64,000 nucleotides of DNA from assembly GCF_900230225.1 (NCBI RefSeq), contig NZ_OCNH01000001.1:2108001-2172000 (forward strand), in the 5' to 3' direction. A program made the position numbers and the translations under genes. The notes beneath the pieces were generated by a model that searched no databases, had not been told where the DNA came from, and saw only the letters and a list, made by a program, of their open reading frames with translations. Each line of letters begins with the position of its first letter. Position 1 is the first letter of the stretch. The stretch comes from Spirosoma fluviale. GTDB lineage: Bacteria > Bacteroidota > Bacteroidia > Cytophagales > Spirosomataceae. Shown in pieces: positions 8,346-17,143 of the stretch.

Positions 8346-10280
8346 CTACTTCACTTCTTCGTAAGGCACGTCCGAAACGTTATCACCGGCGGGTTGGCCC
8401 TGGCCGTTAGCAGCTCCGTTGCTGCCATCACCACCAAAACCGGCGCCATCCATTGGGTTGGCACCCGCACCGTTGGTGGCACTGTACATTTCGGTAGAAG
8501 CCGTTGTCCAGGCTGCGTTCAACCCTTCCAGCGCTTTGTCGATGGCCGCTGCGTCGCGGGCACCGTGCGCGGTGCGGAGTTCAGCAAGAGCCGCTTCAAT
8601 CGCCGACTTGTTGCCTTCCGACAGCTTATCGCCGTATTCTTTCAGTTGCTTCTCAGTTTGGAAAATCATCGAGTCAGCCGCGTTGACTTTCTCAACAGCT
8701 TCACGCTCCGCTTTATCGGCGGCTTCGTTGGCTTTGGCTTCTTCACGCATCCGGTTGATTTCAGCGTCGGTCAAACCGCTCGATGCTTCGATCCGGATTT
8801 TCTGCTCTTTACCCGTGCCTTTATCTTTGGCCGTTACGTGCAGGATACCGTTGGCGTCAACGTCGAAGGTTACTTCGATTTGCGGAACACCACGGGGTGC
8901 TGGTGGAATATCCGACAGGATAAACCGGCCTAACTGACGGTTCTGAGCCGCCATGGGGCGCTCACCCTGTAGAATGTTGATTTCTACGCTTGGCTGGTTG
9001 TCCGATGCCGTCGAATAGGTTTCAACTTTCTTGCTTGGGATGGTTGTGTTGGCGTCTACCATTTTGGTAAATACACCACCCATCGTTTCGATACCCAGCG
9101 AAAGCGGGATAACGTCGAGCAGGAGAACGTCTTTTACTTCGCCCGTTAACACACCACCCTGAATAGCAGCACCGATGGCTACGGCTTCGTCGGGGTTAAC
9201 AGCTTTGGATGGCTTCCGGCCAAACAGTTTTTCAACTTCTTCCTGTACTTTAGGAATCCGGGTTGAACCACCTACCAGAATAACTTCGTCAATCTGGCTG
9301 GCCGACAAACCTGAATTTTTCAGAGCACGACGGCAAGGCTCTAAACTGCGCTGGATCAGCGAATCGGCTAATTGCTCGAATTTCGAACGGCTCAACGTAC
9401 GAACCAGGTGTTTTGGAATACCATTCACCGGCATGATATACGGCAAGTTAATTTCGGTCGAGTTCGAACTCGACAATTCAACTTTTGCCTTTTCAGCCGC
9501 TTCTTTCAGACGTTGCAGGGCCATTGGGTCCTGACGCAGGTCGATCGCTTCATCCTTCTTGAATTCGTCGGCGAGCCAGTCAATGATTACCTGGTCGAAG
9601 TCGTCACCACCCAGGTGCGTATCACCATCGGTCGATTTAACTTCGAATACACCATCACCCAATTCCAGAATCGAAATATCGAACGTACCACCACCAAGGT
9701 CGAATACGGCAATTTTCTGATCGTTATTGGTTTTGTCCAGACCGTAGGCAAGTGCTGCGGCTGTTGGCTCGTTGATAATCCGTTTTACATCCAGACCGGC
9801 AATCGCACCGGCTTCTTTGGTTGCCTGACGTTCGGCGTCGTTAAAGTAAGCTGGTACCGTGATAACGGCTTCCGTTACGGTTTGGCCAAGGTAATCTTCA
9901 GCCGTCTGCTTCATTTTTTGCAGAATAAGTGCCGAAAGCTCCTGTGGCGTATATTGACGATCACCGATACGAACGCGGGGCGTGCTGTTCGGGCCGTTTT
10001 CAACGTCGTAAGCGACGTTTTTAATTTCGTTCGTTACTTCGCCGTAGCGTTTACCCATGAAACGCTTAATCGAAGAGATCGTATTTTTGGGGTTGGTGAT
10101 GGCCTGGCGTTTGGCAGGAGCGCCTACTTTGCGTTCGCCGTTGCCGTTATCCATAAATGCGACTACCGAGGGTGTAGTCCGGGCTCCTTCGGAGTTGGGG
10201 ATTACGACCGGCTCGTTGCCTTCCATCACGGCCACGCACGAGTTCGTGGTGCCTAAGTCAATACCAATAATTTTTCCCAT
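8346..10280 (-). CDS. dnaK: Molecular chaperone DnaK (Hsp70)
   Basis: 644 residues, normal length. It is an ATP-dependent chaperone that binds exposed hydrophobic segments of unfolded proteins, working with DnaJ and GrpE in the cytoplasm. The N-terminal ATPase domain has [13 protein letters not shown], the phosphate-binding [13 protein letters not shown] and [10 protein letters not shown]. The linker [15 protein letters not shown] leads into the substrate-binding domain, followed by a helical lid and a Gly/Asn/Ala-rich disordered tail ending in DVPYEEVK, close to the usual EEVD-like end. It is monocistronic here: grpE and dnaJ are not adjacent, and it has its own terminator. The upstream region carries a palindrome and a sigma-54-like element. 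Confidence 0.98.
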   Translation of the reverse strand: MGKIIGIDLGTTNSCVAVMEGNEPVVIPNSEGARTTPSVVAFMDNGNGERKVGAPAKRQAITNPKNTISSIKRFMGKRYGEVTNEIKNVAYDVENGPNSTPRVRIGDRQYTPQELSALILQKMKQTAEDYLGQTVTEAVITVPAYFNDAERQATKEAGAIAGLDVKRIINEPTAAALAYGLDKTNNDQKIAVFDLGGGTFDISILELGDGVFEVKSTDGDTHLGGDDFDQVIIDWLADEFKKDEAIDLRQDPMALQRLKEAAEKAKVELSSSNSTEINLPYIMPVNGIPKHLVRTLSRSKFEQLADSLIQRSLEPCRRALKNSGLSASQIDEVILVGGSTRIPKVQEEVEKLFGRKPSKAVNPDEAVAIGAAIQGGVLTGEVKDVLLLDVIPLSLGIETMGGVFTKMVDANTTIPSKKVETYSTASDNQPSVEINILQGERPMAAQNRQLGRFILSDIPPAPRGVPQIEVTFDVDANGILHVTAKDKGTGKEQKIRIEASSGLTDAEINRMREEAKANEAADKAEREAVEKVNAADSMIFQTEKQLKEYGDKLSEGNKSAIEAALAELRTAHGARDAAAIDKALEGLNAAWTTASTEMYSATNGAGANPMDGAGFGGDGSNGAANGQGQPAGDNVSDVPYEEVK

Positions 10281-10339
10281 GACTGGATTTAGTTTCTGTA
10301 AAATGCTGTGGTTGTAAACTGACAGACACTACCTACCTA

Positions 10340-10391
10340 TCAATACAAATGCCAGCCCGGAAAATTGTTCAATTTGCTGTCAGATTGGCAG
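10340..10391 (-). promoter_or_regulatory. Candidate control region upstream of dnaK
   Basis: On the minus strand TGGCATTTGTATTGA (10354-10340) resembles a sigma-54 -24/-12 element with GG and G in the right spacing, although the -12 ends in GA rather than GC. About 23 bases upstream is a near-palindrome CTGTCA-N3-TGGCAG (10377-10391). A further CTGTCAG lies at 10319-10325. No CIRCE element was seen. The regulatory role is inferred. Confidence 0.35.
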
Positions 10392-10531
10392 AATAATACA
10401 ATCGACTGGGCCAACTTGACGGGATAGACCCGTATTCGTCTAATTTTATGGCAGTGTTTCGTCTATAGAAACGGAGATGCATCCAGCTGGTGATGCCAGT
10501 AAGCAGCCGTTTAAATAGTAAGCACCAGCAC

Positions 10532-10557
10532 AAAAAAAGCAGACCAGTAAGGTCTGC
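10532..10557 (-). terminator. Rho-independent terminator after the DUF937 gene
   Basis: Arms GCAGACC (10539-10545) and GGTCTGC (10551-10557) enclose a 5-base loop. On the minus strand they are followed by seven T (A run at 10532-10538). It terminates the gene ending at 10629. Confidence 0.85.
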
Positions 10558-10628
10558 CTTGTACACTTTCTTCGTTTACAATACGTCTGATTACATACCA
10601 ACGCGGCTAGTTCGCCACCTCACCCTGT

Positions 10629-11174
10629 TTATTTACCACCGAACAGACCACCCAGCATTCCACCCAGGCCTCCGCCACCGCTATTTCCTCCCTGAACAAC
10701 CCGCATCAAATCATTCATATCCAGCTTACCGTCAGCCATAGCCGATCCGGCCATGCCCATCCAGTCAACCCCCTGATTACCTGTAGCTGCGCTCAGAATT
10801 GAGTTTCCATCAACACTGGAATCGTTGGGATCAGCGGCTTTGTTCATTAATTTACCCAGTACCATTGGAACAACTGCACTGGCCACCGACATGGCTACCT
10901 GTGGTGAAATACCCAATTTTTCCATAAGGCTTTGTTCTACATGTTGCTGAACACCCTGGGTAACCGGACTTTGCTGAACGTTACCGCCACCATTAACAAC
11001 CATACCCAGAAGATTTCCTAATCCACCACCCTGCGCCTGCTGACCAAGACCACTCATAATGCTGCCGGCAACCGTTTGCATTACGCTATCATTTTGACTG
11101 TTCGGAATAGCCGGATTATTAATAACGGCCTGCCCCGACTGTTGCTGAACCAAATTCATTAAGGTCTCTAACAT
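10629..11174 (-). CDS. DUF937 family protein
   Basis: 181 residues. It starts MLETLMNLVQQQSGQAVINN and is rich in Gly, Gln, Asn and Met. It contains the DUF937 pattern of a repeated helical unit (QHVEQSLMEKLGISPQVAMS, then VVPMVLGKLMNKA) and a Gly-rich C-terminus (GGGGLGGMLGGLFGGK). No signal peptide or membrane segment is evident. The function of the family is unknown; some members are linked to stress or to structural roles, but I cannot assign one here. It is monocistronic, divergent from the acidic orphan gene and followed by a clear terminator. Confidence 0.85.
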   Translation of the reverse strand: MLETLMNLVQQQSGQAVINNPAIPNSQNDSVMQTVAGSIMSGLGQQAQGGGLGNLLGMVVNGGGNVQQSPVTQGVQQHVEQSLMEKLGISPQVAMSVASAVVPMVLGKLMNKAADPNDSSVDGNSILSAATGNQGVDWMGMAGSAMADGKLDMNDLMRVVQGGNSGGGGLGGMLGGLFGGK

Positions 11175-11302
11175 GATTTCATTCGTTTAGAAAAAAGTAA
11201 AAAGGAATAGGTAAGAAGAATGTCCCATCCAAAAAAATATGGATTCGACGGCATACATCAACCTGAAACGGTTAATTTTAGTCCCGAATCTATATCCCTC
11301 CT

Positions 11303-11743
11303 ATGACGAACGAAAACCCGAAAAGTAGCGGTGATGTTTCTAAAAATGTACCTTTTAGTGAATGGGTGAGCCCACTACTCACTGATCTGCTGTATCCGAG
11401 CGAATCAGATGAGGCTATAGAAGTAGTCACCTGTTACCTCAAACAGCCAGATCCGCTTACTGTCAGTCAGGTTAAAGATTGGTTGACGCTGCCTCCTTCC
11501 ATTTATGTTGATGAGATGGAAGAGGCCGATTTCTGGGAACCTGTTCTAACCGAACAGGACTGGTATGAAGAAGAGGAAAAAGACCGTACAGCCAAATTTC
11601 AGAAACTAAAGCAAGTTCTGGAAAGTACATTAACGGTCCGTCAGGTATTTCGTGTAGGCGAGACCGAAATAGATGTTTATCTGATAGGACTTCAAACAGA
11701 TGGCGAACGAGCCGGTATAAAAACAAAAATTATACAAACCTGA
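11303..11743 (+). CDS. Acidic protein of unknown function
   Basis: 146 residues, strongly acidic in the middle (VDEMEEADFWEPVLTEQDWY, EEEEKDR), without signal peptide or membrane segment. The C-terminal third, VFRVGETEIDVYLIGLQTDG, has the pattern of a small beta domain found at the end of some Cytophagales proteins annotated as sugar-non-specific nuclease inhibitor (NuiA)-like. I regard that link as weak. The start is the ATG at 11303, preceded by a CTCC stretch rather than a good Shine-Dalgarno sequence. It is convergent with rplT, and the two share the inverted repeat at 11753-11809. Confidence 0.7.
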   Translation: MTNENPKSSGDVSKNVPFSEWVSPLLTDLLYPSESDEAIEVVTCYLKQPDPLTVSQVKDWLTLPPSIYVDEMEEADFWEPVLTEQDWYEEEEKDRTAKFQKLKQVLESTLTVRQVFRVGETEIDVYLIGLQTDGERAGIKTKIIQT

Positions 11744-11752
11744 TATTAAAAA

Positions 11753-11809
11753 CGGGGAGTGAGTAATAGGATATAAATGGCCCCTGCCACTCCTATTACT
11801 CACTCCCCG
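11753..11809. repeat. Perfect 19-bp inverted repeat, terminator of the rplT side
   Basis: Arms CGGGGAGTGAGTAATAGGA (11753-11771) and its exact complement (11791-11809) enclose a 19-base loop. On the minus strand the stem is followed by TTTTTAA, so it can end the rplT transcript. The G-rich, C-poor 5' arm and GAGTGAGTAA wording place it with the other foldback elements, although it lies between convergent genes. Confidence 0.8.
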
Positions 11810-11829
11810 CTCCTACTATTTATTTCTGT

Positions 11830-12174
11830 TTACTTCACCTGTGCAACAACGGCAGCAAATGCTTCCGGATGATTCATGGCCAGATCGGCCAGCACTTTAC
11901 GGTTAAGTTCGATACCCGACTTATTGAGGGCACCCATGAATGCCGAATACGACATACCATGAATCCGGGCGCCGGCATTGATACGCTGAATCCAGAGACC
12001 CCGGAAATCGCGTTTCTTGGCACGACGGTCGCGGTACGAATAACCAAGACCTTTTTCGACAGCGTTTTTAGCAACTGTCCATACATTTTTACGCCGACCA
12101 AAATAACCTTTGGCCAACTTCATTACTTTCTTCCTGCGTGCCCGTGAGGCTACGTGATTGACGGAACGTGGCAT
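11830..12174 (-). CDS. rplT: 50S ribosomal protein L20
   Basis: 114 residues, standard length. It is a basic protein that binds 23S rRNA early in large-subunit assembly. It starts [20 protein letters not shown] and contains [35 protein letters not shown] and the conserved [24 protein letters not shown] region. It lies downstream of rpmI on the same strand, the conserved order of the infC-rpmI-rplT unit. A low-complexity foldback element separates it from rpmI, which is unusual for this tightly packed pair. Confidence 0.98.
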   Translation of the reverse strand: MPRSVNHVASRARRKKVMKLAKGYFGRRKNVWTVAKNAVEKGLGYSYRDRRAKKRDFRGLWIQRINAGARIHGMSYSAFMGALNKSGIELNRKVLADLAMNHPEAFAAVVAQVK

Positions 12175-12216
12175 TTTTTGTTAAATGTTTTTTGATGATC
12201 GGCGGAAGTCACGAGT

Positions 12217-12286
12217 AAACAATGTAGAATGAATAGTGTAGAATATCCTGCTACTCATCATTCATAATTCTTCATTCATCATTCTC
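12217..12286. repeat. Foldback element between rpmI and rplT
   Basis: The 5' arm AATGTAGAATGAATAGTG (from 12220) has no C. The 3' arm (12249-12286) is CTACTCATCATTCATAATTC-like with no internal G. The arms pair imperfectly. It sits between two co-directional ribosomal protein genes. Confidence 0.65.
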
Positions 12287-12343
12287 TTTAAGGCCGGGCA
12301 TCGGGTGAAACGTAAACCAGACGCAACTGCGTCTTTCTTAATC

Positions 12344-12538
12344 CTAGACGTTCAGCAACGCTTTGATACGACGCTCGTCTGGACCATCAACTAAGGCAGC
12401 GTGTACTAAATTACGCTTCTGCTTGGTTGATTTTTTTGTCAGGATATGACTGTGGAAGGCGTGCTTCCGCTTGATCTTTCCGGTGCCGGTCAGCTTGAAA
12501 CGCTTTTTGGCAGCCGAGTTTGTTTTTACTTTTGGCAT
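12344..12538 (-). CDS. rpmI: 50S ribosomal protein L35
   Basis: 64 residues from the ATG at 12538; the open frame extends to 12583 but the family always starts [20 protein letters not shown], which fixes the start. It is a very basic small protein with [20 protein letters not shown] and [20 protein letters not shown], all typical of L35. It is a component of the large ribosomal subunit. Normally it follows infC directly; here a 3.4-kb M36 peptidase gene intervenes, so it must use read-through from that gene or a promoter within 12539-12741. Confidence 0.97.
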   Translation of the reverse strand: MPKVKTNSAAKKRFKLTGTGKIKRKHAFHSHILTKKSTKQKRNLVHAALVDGPDERRIKALLNV

Positions 12539-12741
12539 TGCAGTAACCCGCTTTGTACGGAAATTTAAGTAAACAGGCCGCAAAGATACAAAGAAAATTG
12601 ATACAGACTATCACTAATTCGATAATGAAGTGTGTGCCTTTTCCGGCACCAGAGCCATGTATAAAAAAGCCATTTGCATCAGGACAACAAACGATTAGAC
12701 TCCTGTTAAAAAAAAACTGGTTCGCTGCTGGCAGCACTGAT

Positions 12742-14469
12742 TTACCGTAGGATATTCAGGCCGCCACTACCTTCCAGATTGAGTTTACCGGTACCGATAA
12801 AGTGGATTTCTTTAGCCTGGCCTTTGTACGCATTTGGTACCGTTACCGTATGCGTATCCATAATTTGAACAGGCAGGGTGGTGTTTGGAATACAGTTGCA
12901 ATTCCAGGTCGCGGGTATGTTCCAATTACCAGACCTGACCGAGTCGAACGATGTAGGTACAATGACCGTAACGACGACATTCTGACTGTTGTCGCTTAAA
13001 CAGACTTTCGTACCGTTAGTCCGCTCACAGCGTGCGTAATAATTCGTAGTAATGGTTGGTGAAATTGGCATACTTACCCCCACGTTATCAACCGTTCGGT
13101 ACCATTTTAATACAGCTCCAGTCCCACTACAGCCGGTAGCGCTGATGGTGAGCGAGTTACCACTCGTGATGGTGGTGCTGGAAGCCACCGGTGGGGCAGT
13201 GGTCAGTACCGAAAAAGTAGTGGCCCGACGGCAAGCAGCTTGATCGGGCCTGGACACGTAGAACGTAGTTGTGCCGGGCGTAGCCGTATTCGGTATGCCA
13301 GCCCCTGTTAGCCCAACCGGATTGAACACCGTACCCGTTGCCAGGGCCAACCCGCCTGTGGGAGCAGCAAACCAGCTTGGCAATCCCGATGAGAAAACGG
13401 GTGTACTTGCCTGTAAGGTAAAGCCCCCCGTGACCCCCTCGTCGTAGGTACTCACTACCAGAACATAAGTTGTGCCTTGGGTGAGTGAATGTGTAAGGCT
13501 CGACAACAGCCCAGGACCACTATCATCGTCTCCACGTAAAAAATTAGTAGCAGGACTCGCTGGATTAAAGGCGGTTTGGTAAAGCGATAGATAGGTATCG
13601 TTGTAGCCATCTGTCAATGAAGCGGCAACTATATTAAATGTCTGGGTGCCGCTTACCGGGACTGTAAACGTAAACGCCTGATAATATACTTTCCAGTCAG
13701 GTATATAAACGGTTATATTGTCGCCGGACCCTCGAACATACGTTGGTGAAAAAGTGGTTAGTTGTCCGTTTACTGTATTCGAAGTAGTCGTTGACACAAC
13801 GAGCCCTTCACCAAGGGGTATTGCAGCCTGCTGGCAAACTACGTAAGAACCAATGGTTGGTAGTACAGCCGGATTGACTAATACATTGACGATCTGAGGG
13901 GCTACCCCTCCACATATATCGGGACTGAGGAAAAATTTATACTGAACCGTGACGGGCAAATTGGTAGTATTAACTAACGTTTCATTGATGGTAGCCGAAC
14001 TGGCCGTTGCACTGGCGTTGCTGATACCGGTTGTTAATGCACGTGTCCAGCTAAAAGCCACTCCCGGCGTGCTGGATGTGGCTGTATAGGCCAGGACGGT
14101 ACCTGTACATGCGGTAAGCGTAATGGGTGAGCTCAGTGTGGAGCCACCAATGGGCGTAAAATCTTCGGTCACAAAGCGATCGTTGGATGATGAGCCTGTT
14201 GAAGCATAAGCCCCCAGGCCGCGCCGAGCAAACGCCCGTCCGATGGCACACCGATAGCGCCCGCCGAACAATAGTTGGTCAGCCTGAAGAATTGCGTCGC
14301 GGGATTGCACAAAACTGGGGCTACACGGCTGCAGACGCAAGCCTTCAGTCACGATTTTAAGCGCAGCTATGTTGCCCCTCATTGCTGTCAGACTGGCAGG
14401 CGTAGTGTATATTGTTGGTTGTATCTGATTATCGGATAAAATAATTTCCCAGGTCATGTCCCATAGCAT
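12742..14469 (-). CDS. C-terminal part of broken M36 metallopeptidase, with PPC and adhesion-type domains
   Basis: 575 codons in exactly the same frame as the upstream half, separated from it by TAG and two codons. The first residues, MLWDMTWEIIL, and the CAIGRAFARRGLGAYA stretch complete the M36 catalytic domain. A domain with SGDNITVYIPD and YVLVVSTYDEGVTGGFTL resembles a pre-peptidase C-terminal (PPC) domain; Ig-like or T9SS-associated modules follow. The end, SGNWNIPATWNCNCIPN to GGLNIL, is a recurrent extracellular module in Cytophagales. No typical T9SS type A tail is seen. As a separate gene it would lack a signal peptide and the zinc site, so it is best read as the 3' part of an interrupted gene. 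Confidence 0.75.
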   Translation of the reverse strand: MLWDMTWEIILSDNQIQPTIYTTPASLTAMRGNIAALKIVTEGLRLQPCSPSFVQSRDAILQADQLLFGGRYRCAIGRAFARRGLGAYASTGSSSNDRFVTEDFTPIGGSTLSSPITLTACTGTVLAYTATSSTPGVAFSWTRALTTGISNASATASSATINETLVNTTNLPVTVQYKFFLSPDICGGVAPQIVNVLVNPAVLPTIGSYVVCQQAAIPLGEGLVVSTTTSNTVNGQLTTFSPTYVRGSGDNITVYIPDWKVYYQAFTFTVPVSGTQTFNIVAASLTDGYNDTYLSLYQTAFNPASPATNFLRGDDDSGPGLLSSLTHSLTQGTTYVLVVSTYDEGVTGGFTLQASTPVFSSGLPSWFAAPTGGLALATGTVFNPVGLTGAGIPNTATPGTTTFYVSRPDQAACRRATTFSVLTTAPPVASSTTITSGNSLTISATGCSGTGAVLKWYRTVDNVGVSMPISPTITTNYYARCERTNGTKVCLSDNSQNVVVTVIVPTSFDSVRSGNWNIPATWNCNCIPNTTLPVQIMDTHTVTVPNAYKGQAKEIHFIGTGKLNLEGSGGLNILR

Positions 14470-14475
14470 GGTTGC

Positions 14476-16179
14476 CTAGATTGATCCAACACCATGAGGT
14501 ATGCTAAAACTGGTACTACCCACTTTGGCATATGTTACCGAACCATTTACGCTGGTCATATCATACGAATACCGGTACGGCCGAATGCCCGATCCGGTAG
14601 TGGATTGTCCTAAGGCGTAGGTACCAATCCCTCTGGGTTTGTTGGCACTGGCAACAGTAGCACTCAACGATGCCCAGTCAGTGGTTAGCATCAAAGCCAG
14701 ATAATCGCTCCAGCCTTCGCCCCCCTGCTCTGCATTATTCAGGCACGATGAGTTAGCAGGCCCACCCGTTAATCGAATCGACCAGCCGTGTCCATACTCG
14801 TGTGCAATGATGCCATTGTCCAGATCGCCATCAGGCTGATAGGAGGTCGGTATATCCCAGAGGTACATCTGCATTCGGCCTTTGTTACCATCAGTAGGCG
14901 CGTAGAAGTTAGCATTGTTGGTACCACCACCATCCTGGGCATCGGCATAAACGTAATCGTTTCCCAAGCCGCCCCGACCCTGGTTTGCATTCTGAAAGTT
15001 GCCACTGGGTTCATCGAAGCCAAACCGCCACAGTACATCATGAATCAGGTTGTTCCAGTAGAATAGATTCGTAATAGACGCATTTTGATTACCAGCGGCA
15101 GTATTGAGACCAAACGTGTATGGATAAGTAAAGGCAAGGGTCGGTGACGACGGACTAGCCCCGACACCATCGTTACCATTGACATCTTCCTGCGCCCAAA
15201 CATTATTACCTCTCGTCGTTGTATAATCAGTCGTTCCGTCATTGTGCCAGCCATTCGTACTTCCGGTACCCGTTCCGGCAGGTGCAAACCGGGTATAGGG
15301 ACTAACGGATTCTGTTCTGCTACCATGATTGGGGCTTTCGAGCGGATAATCAAACACGGTATAACCCATTGGGCTCAGCAAGGGAGCTGCCTGGGGTATA
15401 TGGCTGGCTAAACCGGACAAACTATGCTTATCGTTTTGGGCTAATGCGTGTATGCCGTGGCCAAACTCGCAATGAATGACTTCGTCCGTTTTAAGCAGTA
15501 CCTCACCTGACGTAGCATCGACATGAATATTCCAGCCGTTTTTAGAATCTTTTGTCAATAGCCGTACATTCCAAGTAAGAGTTAATTTCTTAACGGTCTT
15601 TCTACCCTTTTCTTCGATTTCAACAGGGAGCCAGTAGAGTTTCACCGCTATTTTTTCGCTCGAAAGCGCCGGGGCGATGTAGGCAAAGGCTGTTGGCGTT
15701 CCTTCTATTAAACGGGTTGAGCTTACTTCCTGTAGTTGTGCCAGATCGGTTGCCGATAGCCCAACATTCGTAATGGCATTCAGTAAGGCATTCTGGGGGG
15801 TGATCCTGTTTTTCAATGAGCCTTCCATAGACATCAGGCTCATTGAAGGGATAAAGTTGTGGGTCAGACTGGCAACCTGTTGATCGACCAGCGCAAGGCT
15901 CATTAATCGATTATAGACTTCAATTGACTGAAAGCCCTGATTGAAGTAGATGTGATACCAACCGGTGGTTGGCGAGCGATAGGCACTTGAAATAAGCAGT
16001 TCACCCACGTCCGATGCCGTTAACTGTTGCTTTTCTACATTGGCAATCACGTACTGGCGGGCTACCTCCACCTCGGTTTGAGCAATTAGTTGTACTGAGT
16101 AGACCAGAAAAAACAGCAACAGGGCATAGCGAATGCGCGACGAATTATATAAACAACAATAGAAATTGAACATAAACAA
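14476..16179 (-). CDS. Secreted M36 (fungalysin-type) metallopeptidase, catalytic half, ended by in-frame TAG
   Basis: 567 residues. The signal peptide has the core YALLLFFLVYSVQLIAQ. A propeptide of the FTP/PepSY kind is followed by the M36 zinc site HEYGH at residues 460-464 and the downstream acidic ligand in NAEQGGEGWSDYLALM. It should be an extracellular zinc endopeptidase. The frame ends IPHGVGSI-TAG at 14476-14478. In the family this region reads IPHGxGxxWATMLW, and the sequence after the TAG is ATMLWDMTW in the same frame, so TAG replaces TGG (Trp). The combined gene would be 1,145 codons (12742-16179). It is a pseudogene by nonsense mutation, a sequencing error or a read-through case. 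It sits inside the infC-rpmI interval. Confidence 0.85.
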   Translation of the reverse strand: MFMFNFYCCLYNSSRIRYALLLFFLVYSVQLIAQTEVEVARQYVIANVEKQQLTASDVGELLISSAYRSPTTGWYHIYFNQGFQSIEVYNRLMSLALVDQQVASLTHNFIPSMSLMSMEGSLKNRITPQNALLNAITNVGLSATDLAQLQEVSSTRLIEGTPTAFAYIAPALSSEKIAVKLYWLPVEIEEKGRKTVKKLTLTWNVRLLTKDSKNGWNIHVDATSGEVLLKTDEVIHCEFGHGIHALAQNDKHSLSGLASHIPQAAPLLSPMGYTVFDYPLESPNHGSRTESVSPYTRFAPAGTGTGSTNGWHNDGTTDYTTTRGNNVWAQEDVNGNDGVGASPSSPTLAFTYPYTFGLNTAAGNQNASITNLFYWNNLIHDVLWRFGFDEPSGNFQNANQGRGGLGNDYVYADAQDGGGTNNANFYAPTDGNKGRMQMYLWDIPTSYQPDGDLDNGIIAHEYGHGWSIRLTGGPANSSCLNNAEQGGEGWSDYLALMLTTDWASLSATVASANKPRGIGTYALGQSTTGSGIRPYRYSYDMTSVNGSVTYAKVGSTSFSIPHGVGSI

Positions 16180-16268
16180 AAAACCTTACCTAACAGAATT
16201 ACGACAATAAGTTCATAAATATATAATTTTAATAATATAGTATACTTTGAAAAAACAATATCAACTAA

Positions 16269-16313
16269 AAAACCCCAACTATAATCCATTAAATGGATCA
16301 TAGTTGGGGTTTT
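16269..16313 (-). terminator. Terminator downstream of infC
   Basis: A 14-base perfect outer stem (16269-16282 with 16300-16313; AAAACCCCAACTAT and its complement) is extended by ATCCATT/AATGGAT after one mismatch. On the minus strand it ends in a T run. It lies 40 bases after the infC stop and separates infC from the M36 peptidase gene. Confidence 0.88.
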
Positions 16314-16352
16314 CGGAAGTTTACCGGGCGAAATTATTTCTGGTAAACCGTG

Positions 16353-16910
16353 TTATTTTTTAGGCGTCGCTACTTTTGGCGACAGGAACATGCTCATCCG
16401 TTTACCTTCAAGCTTTGGTTCAGCTTCAATTTTCCCGTACTCTTCGAGTCCTTTGGAAAACCGCTCCAGGAGTTGGAAGCCCCGGTCTTTAAAGACAATA
16501 GCCCGACCAACGAACTGTACGTAGGCCTTTACCTTCGCTCCTTCTTTCAGGAAGTTAATGGCGTGCTTCAGTTTGAATTCAAAGTCGTGGTCATCGGTAT
16601 TGGGGCCGAATCGTATTTCTTTAATGACGACTTTGGTGGCATTAGCCTTAATTTCTTTCTGCTTCTTCTTCTGCTCGTATTTAAACTTGGAGTAGTCAAC
16701 GATACGACAGACGGGTGGCACCGCATTGGGCGACACCTCCACAAGGTCGAGGTTTTGCGCTTTAGCCATGGCCTGCGCTTTATTGGTCTCGTAGATTCCC
16801 TGCTCTACATTTTCGCCGACTACCCGCACTTCGCGAGCCAGGATGCGCTCATTAACTTTGTAGGGTTCTTCAACCACACGACGGGGTGGTCTCCGCTGGG
16901 GTAATGCCAT
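16353..16910 (-). CDS. infC: Translation initiation factor IF-3
   Basis: 185 residues. IF-3 binds the 30S subunit, keeps subunits apart and checks the start codon and initiator tRNA. The N-terminal domain has [16 protein letters not shown] and [19 protein letters not shown] sequence (here [20 protein letters not shown]), followed by [19 protein letters not shown]. The C-terminal domain has [20 protein letters not shown] and [19 protein letters not shown]. The start is a normal ATG, unlike the AUU or rare starts used for autoregulation in many bacteria. It follows thrS on the same strand across a long foldback element and is terminated before the M36 gene. Confidence 0.97.
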   Translation of the reverse strand: MALPQRRPPRRVVEEPYKVNERILAREVRVVGENVEQGIYETNKAQAMAKAQNLDLVEVSPNAVPPVCRIVDYSKFKYEQKKKQKEIKANATKVVIKEIRFGPNTDDHDFEFKLKHAINFLKEGAKVKAYVQFVGRAIVFKDRGFQLLERFSKGLEEYGKIEAEPKLEGKRMSMFLSPKVATPKK

Positions 16911-17011
16911 AAATTGTGTTTAGTGTGCTATTTTACTTCGTTTGGAAAACGTACTGTGGCTCAAAAAGTTCGGGAATCTATCGAAAATACTCATCCCTTG
17001 CAAGTTTGATT

Positions 17012-17138
17012 AGTAATGTGGTGAAATGGTGAAGTGGTGGAGTGGTTGATTAATGAAGTGGTCAGTTGTTGAACGGTCAAACTTTACTATTTACGACTAC
17101 ACCATTTCACCAATCAACCACTTCACCATTTACTACTA
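17012..17138. repeat. Foldback element between thrS and infC
   Basis: The 5' arm (17012-17062) is composed of GGTGAAATGGTGAAGTGG-type words and has no C. The 3' arm (17095-17138) is ACTACACCATTTCACC-type with no G. Both contain an AAATGGTGAAGTGG and a TTGATT core in the same order when the 3' arm is reverse-complemented; an 8-base TGGAGTGG is extra in the 5' arm. It is one of the clearest members of the class. Confidence 0.75.
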
Positions 17139-17143
17139 CTTAC

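Noticed and set aside
9372..10256. 294-codon plus-strand frame opposite dnaK
   Set aside because: Antisense shadow of a highly biased, conserved gene.
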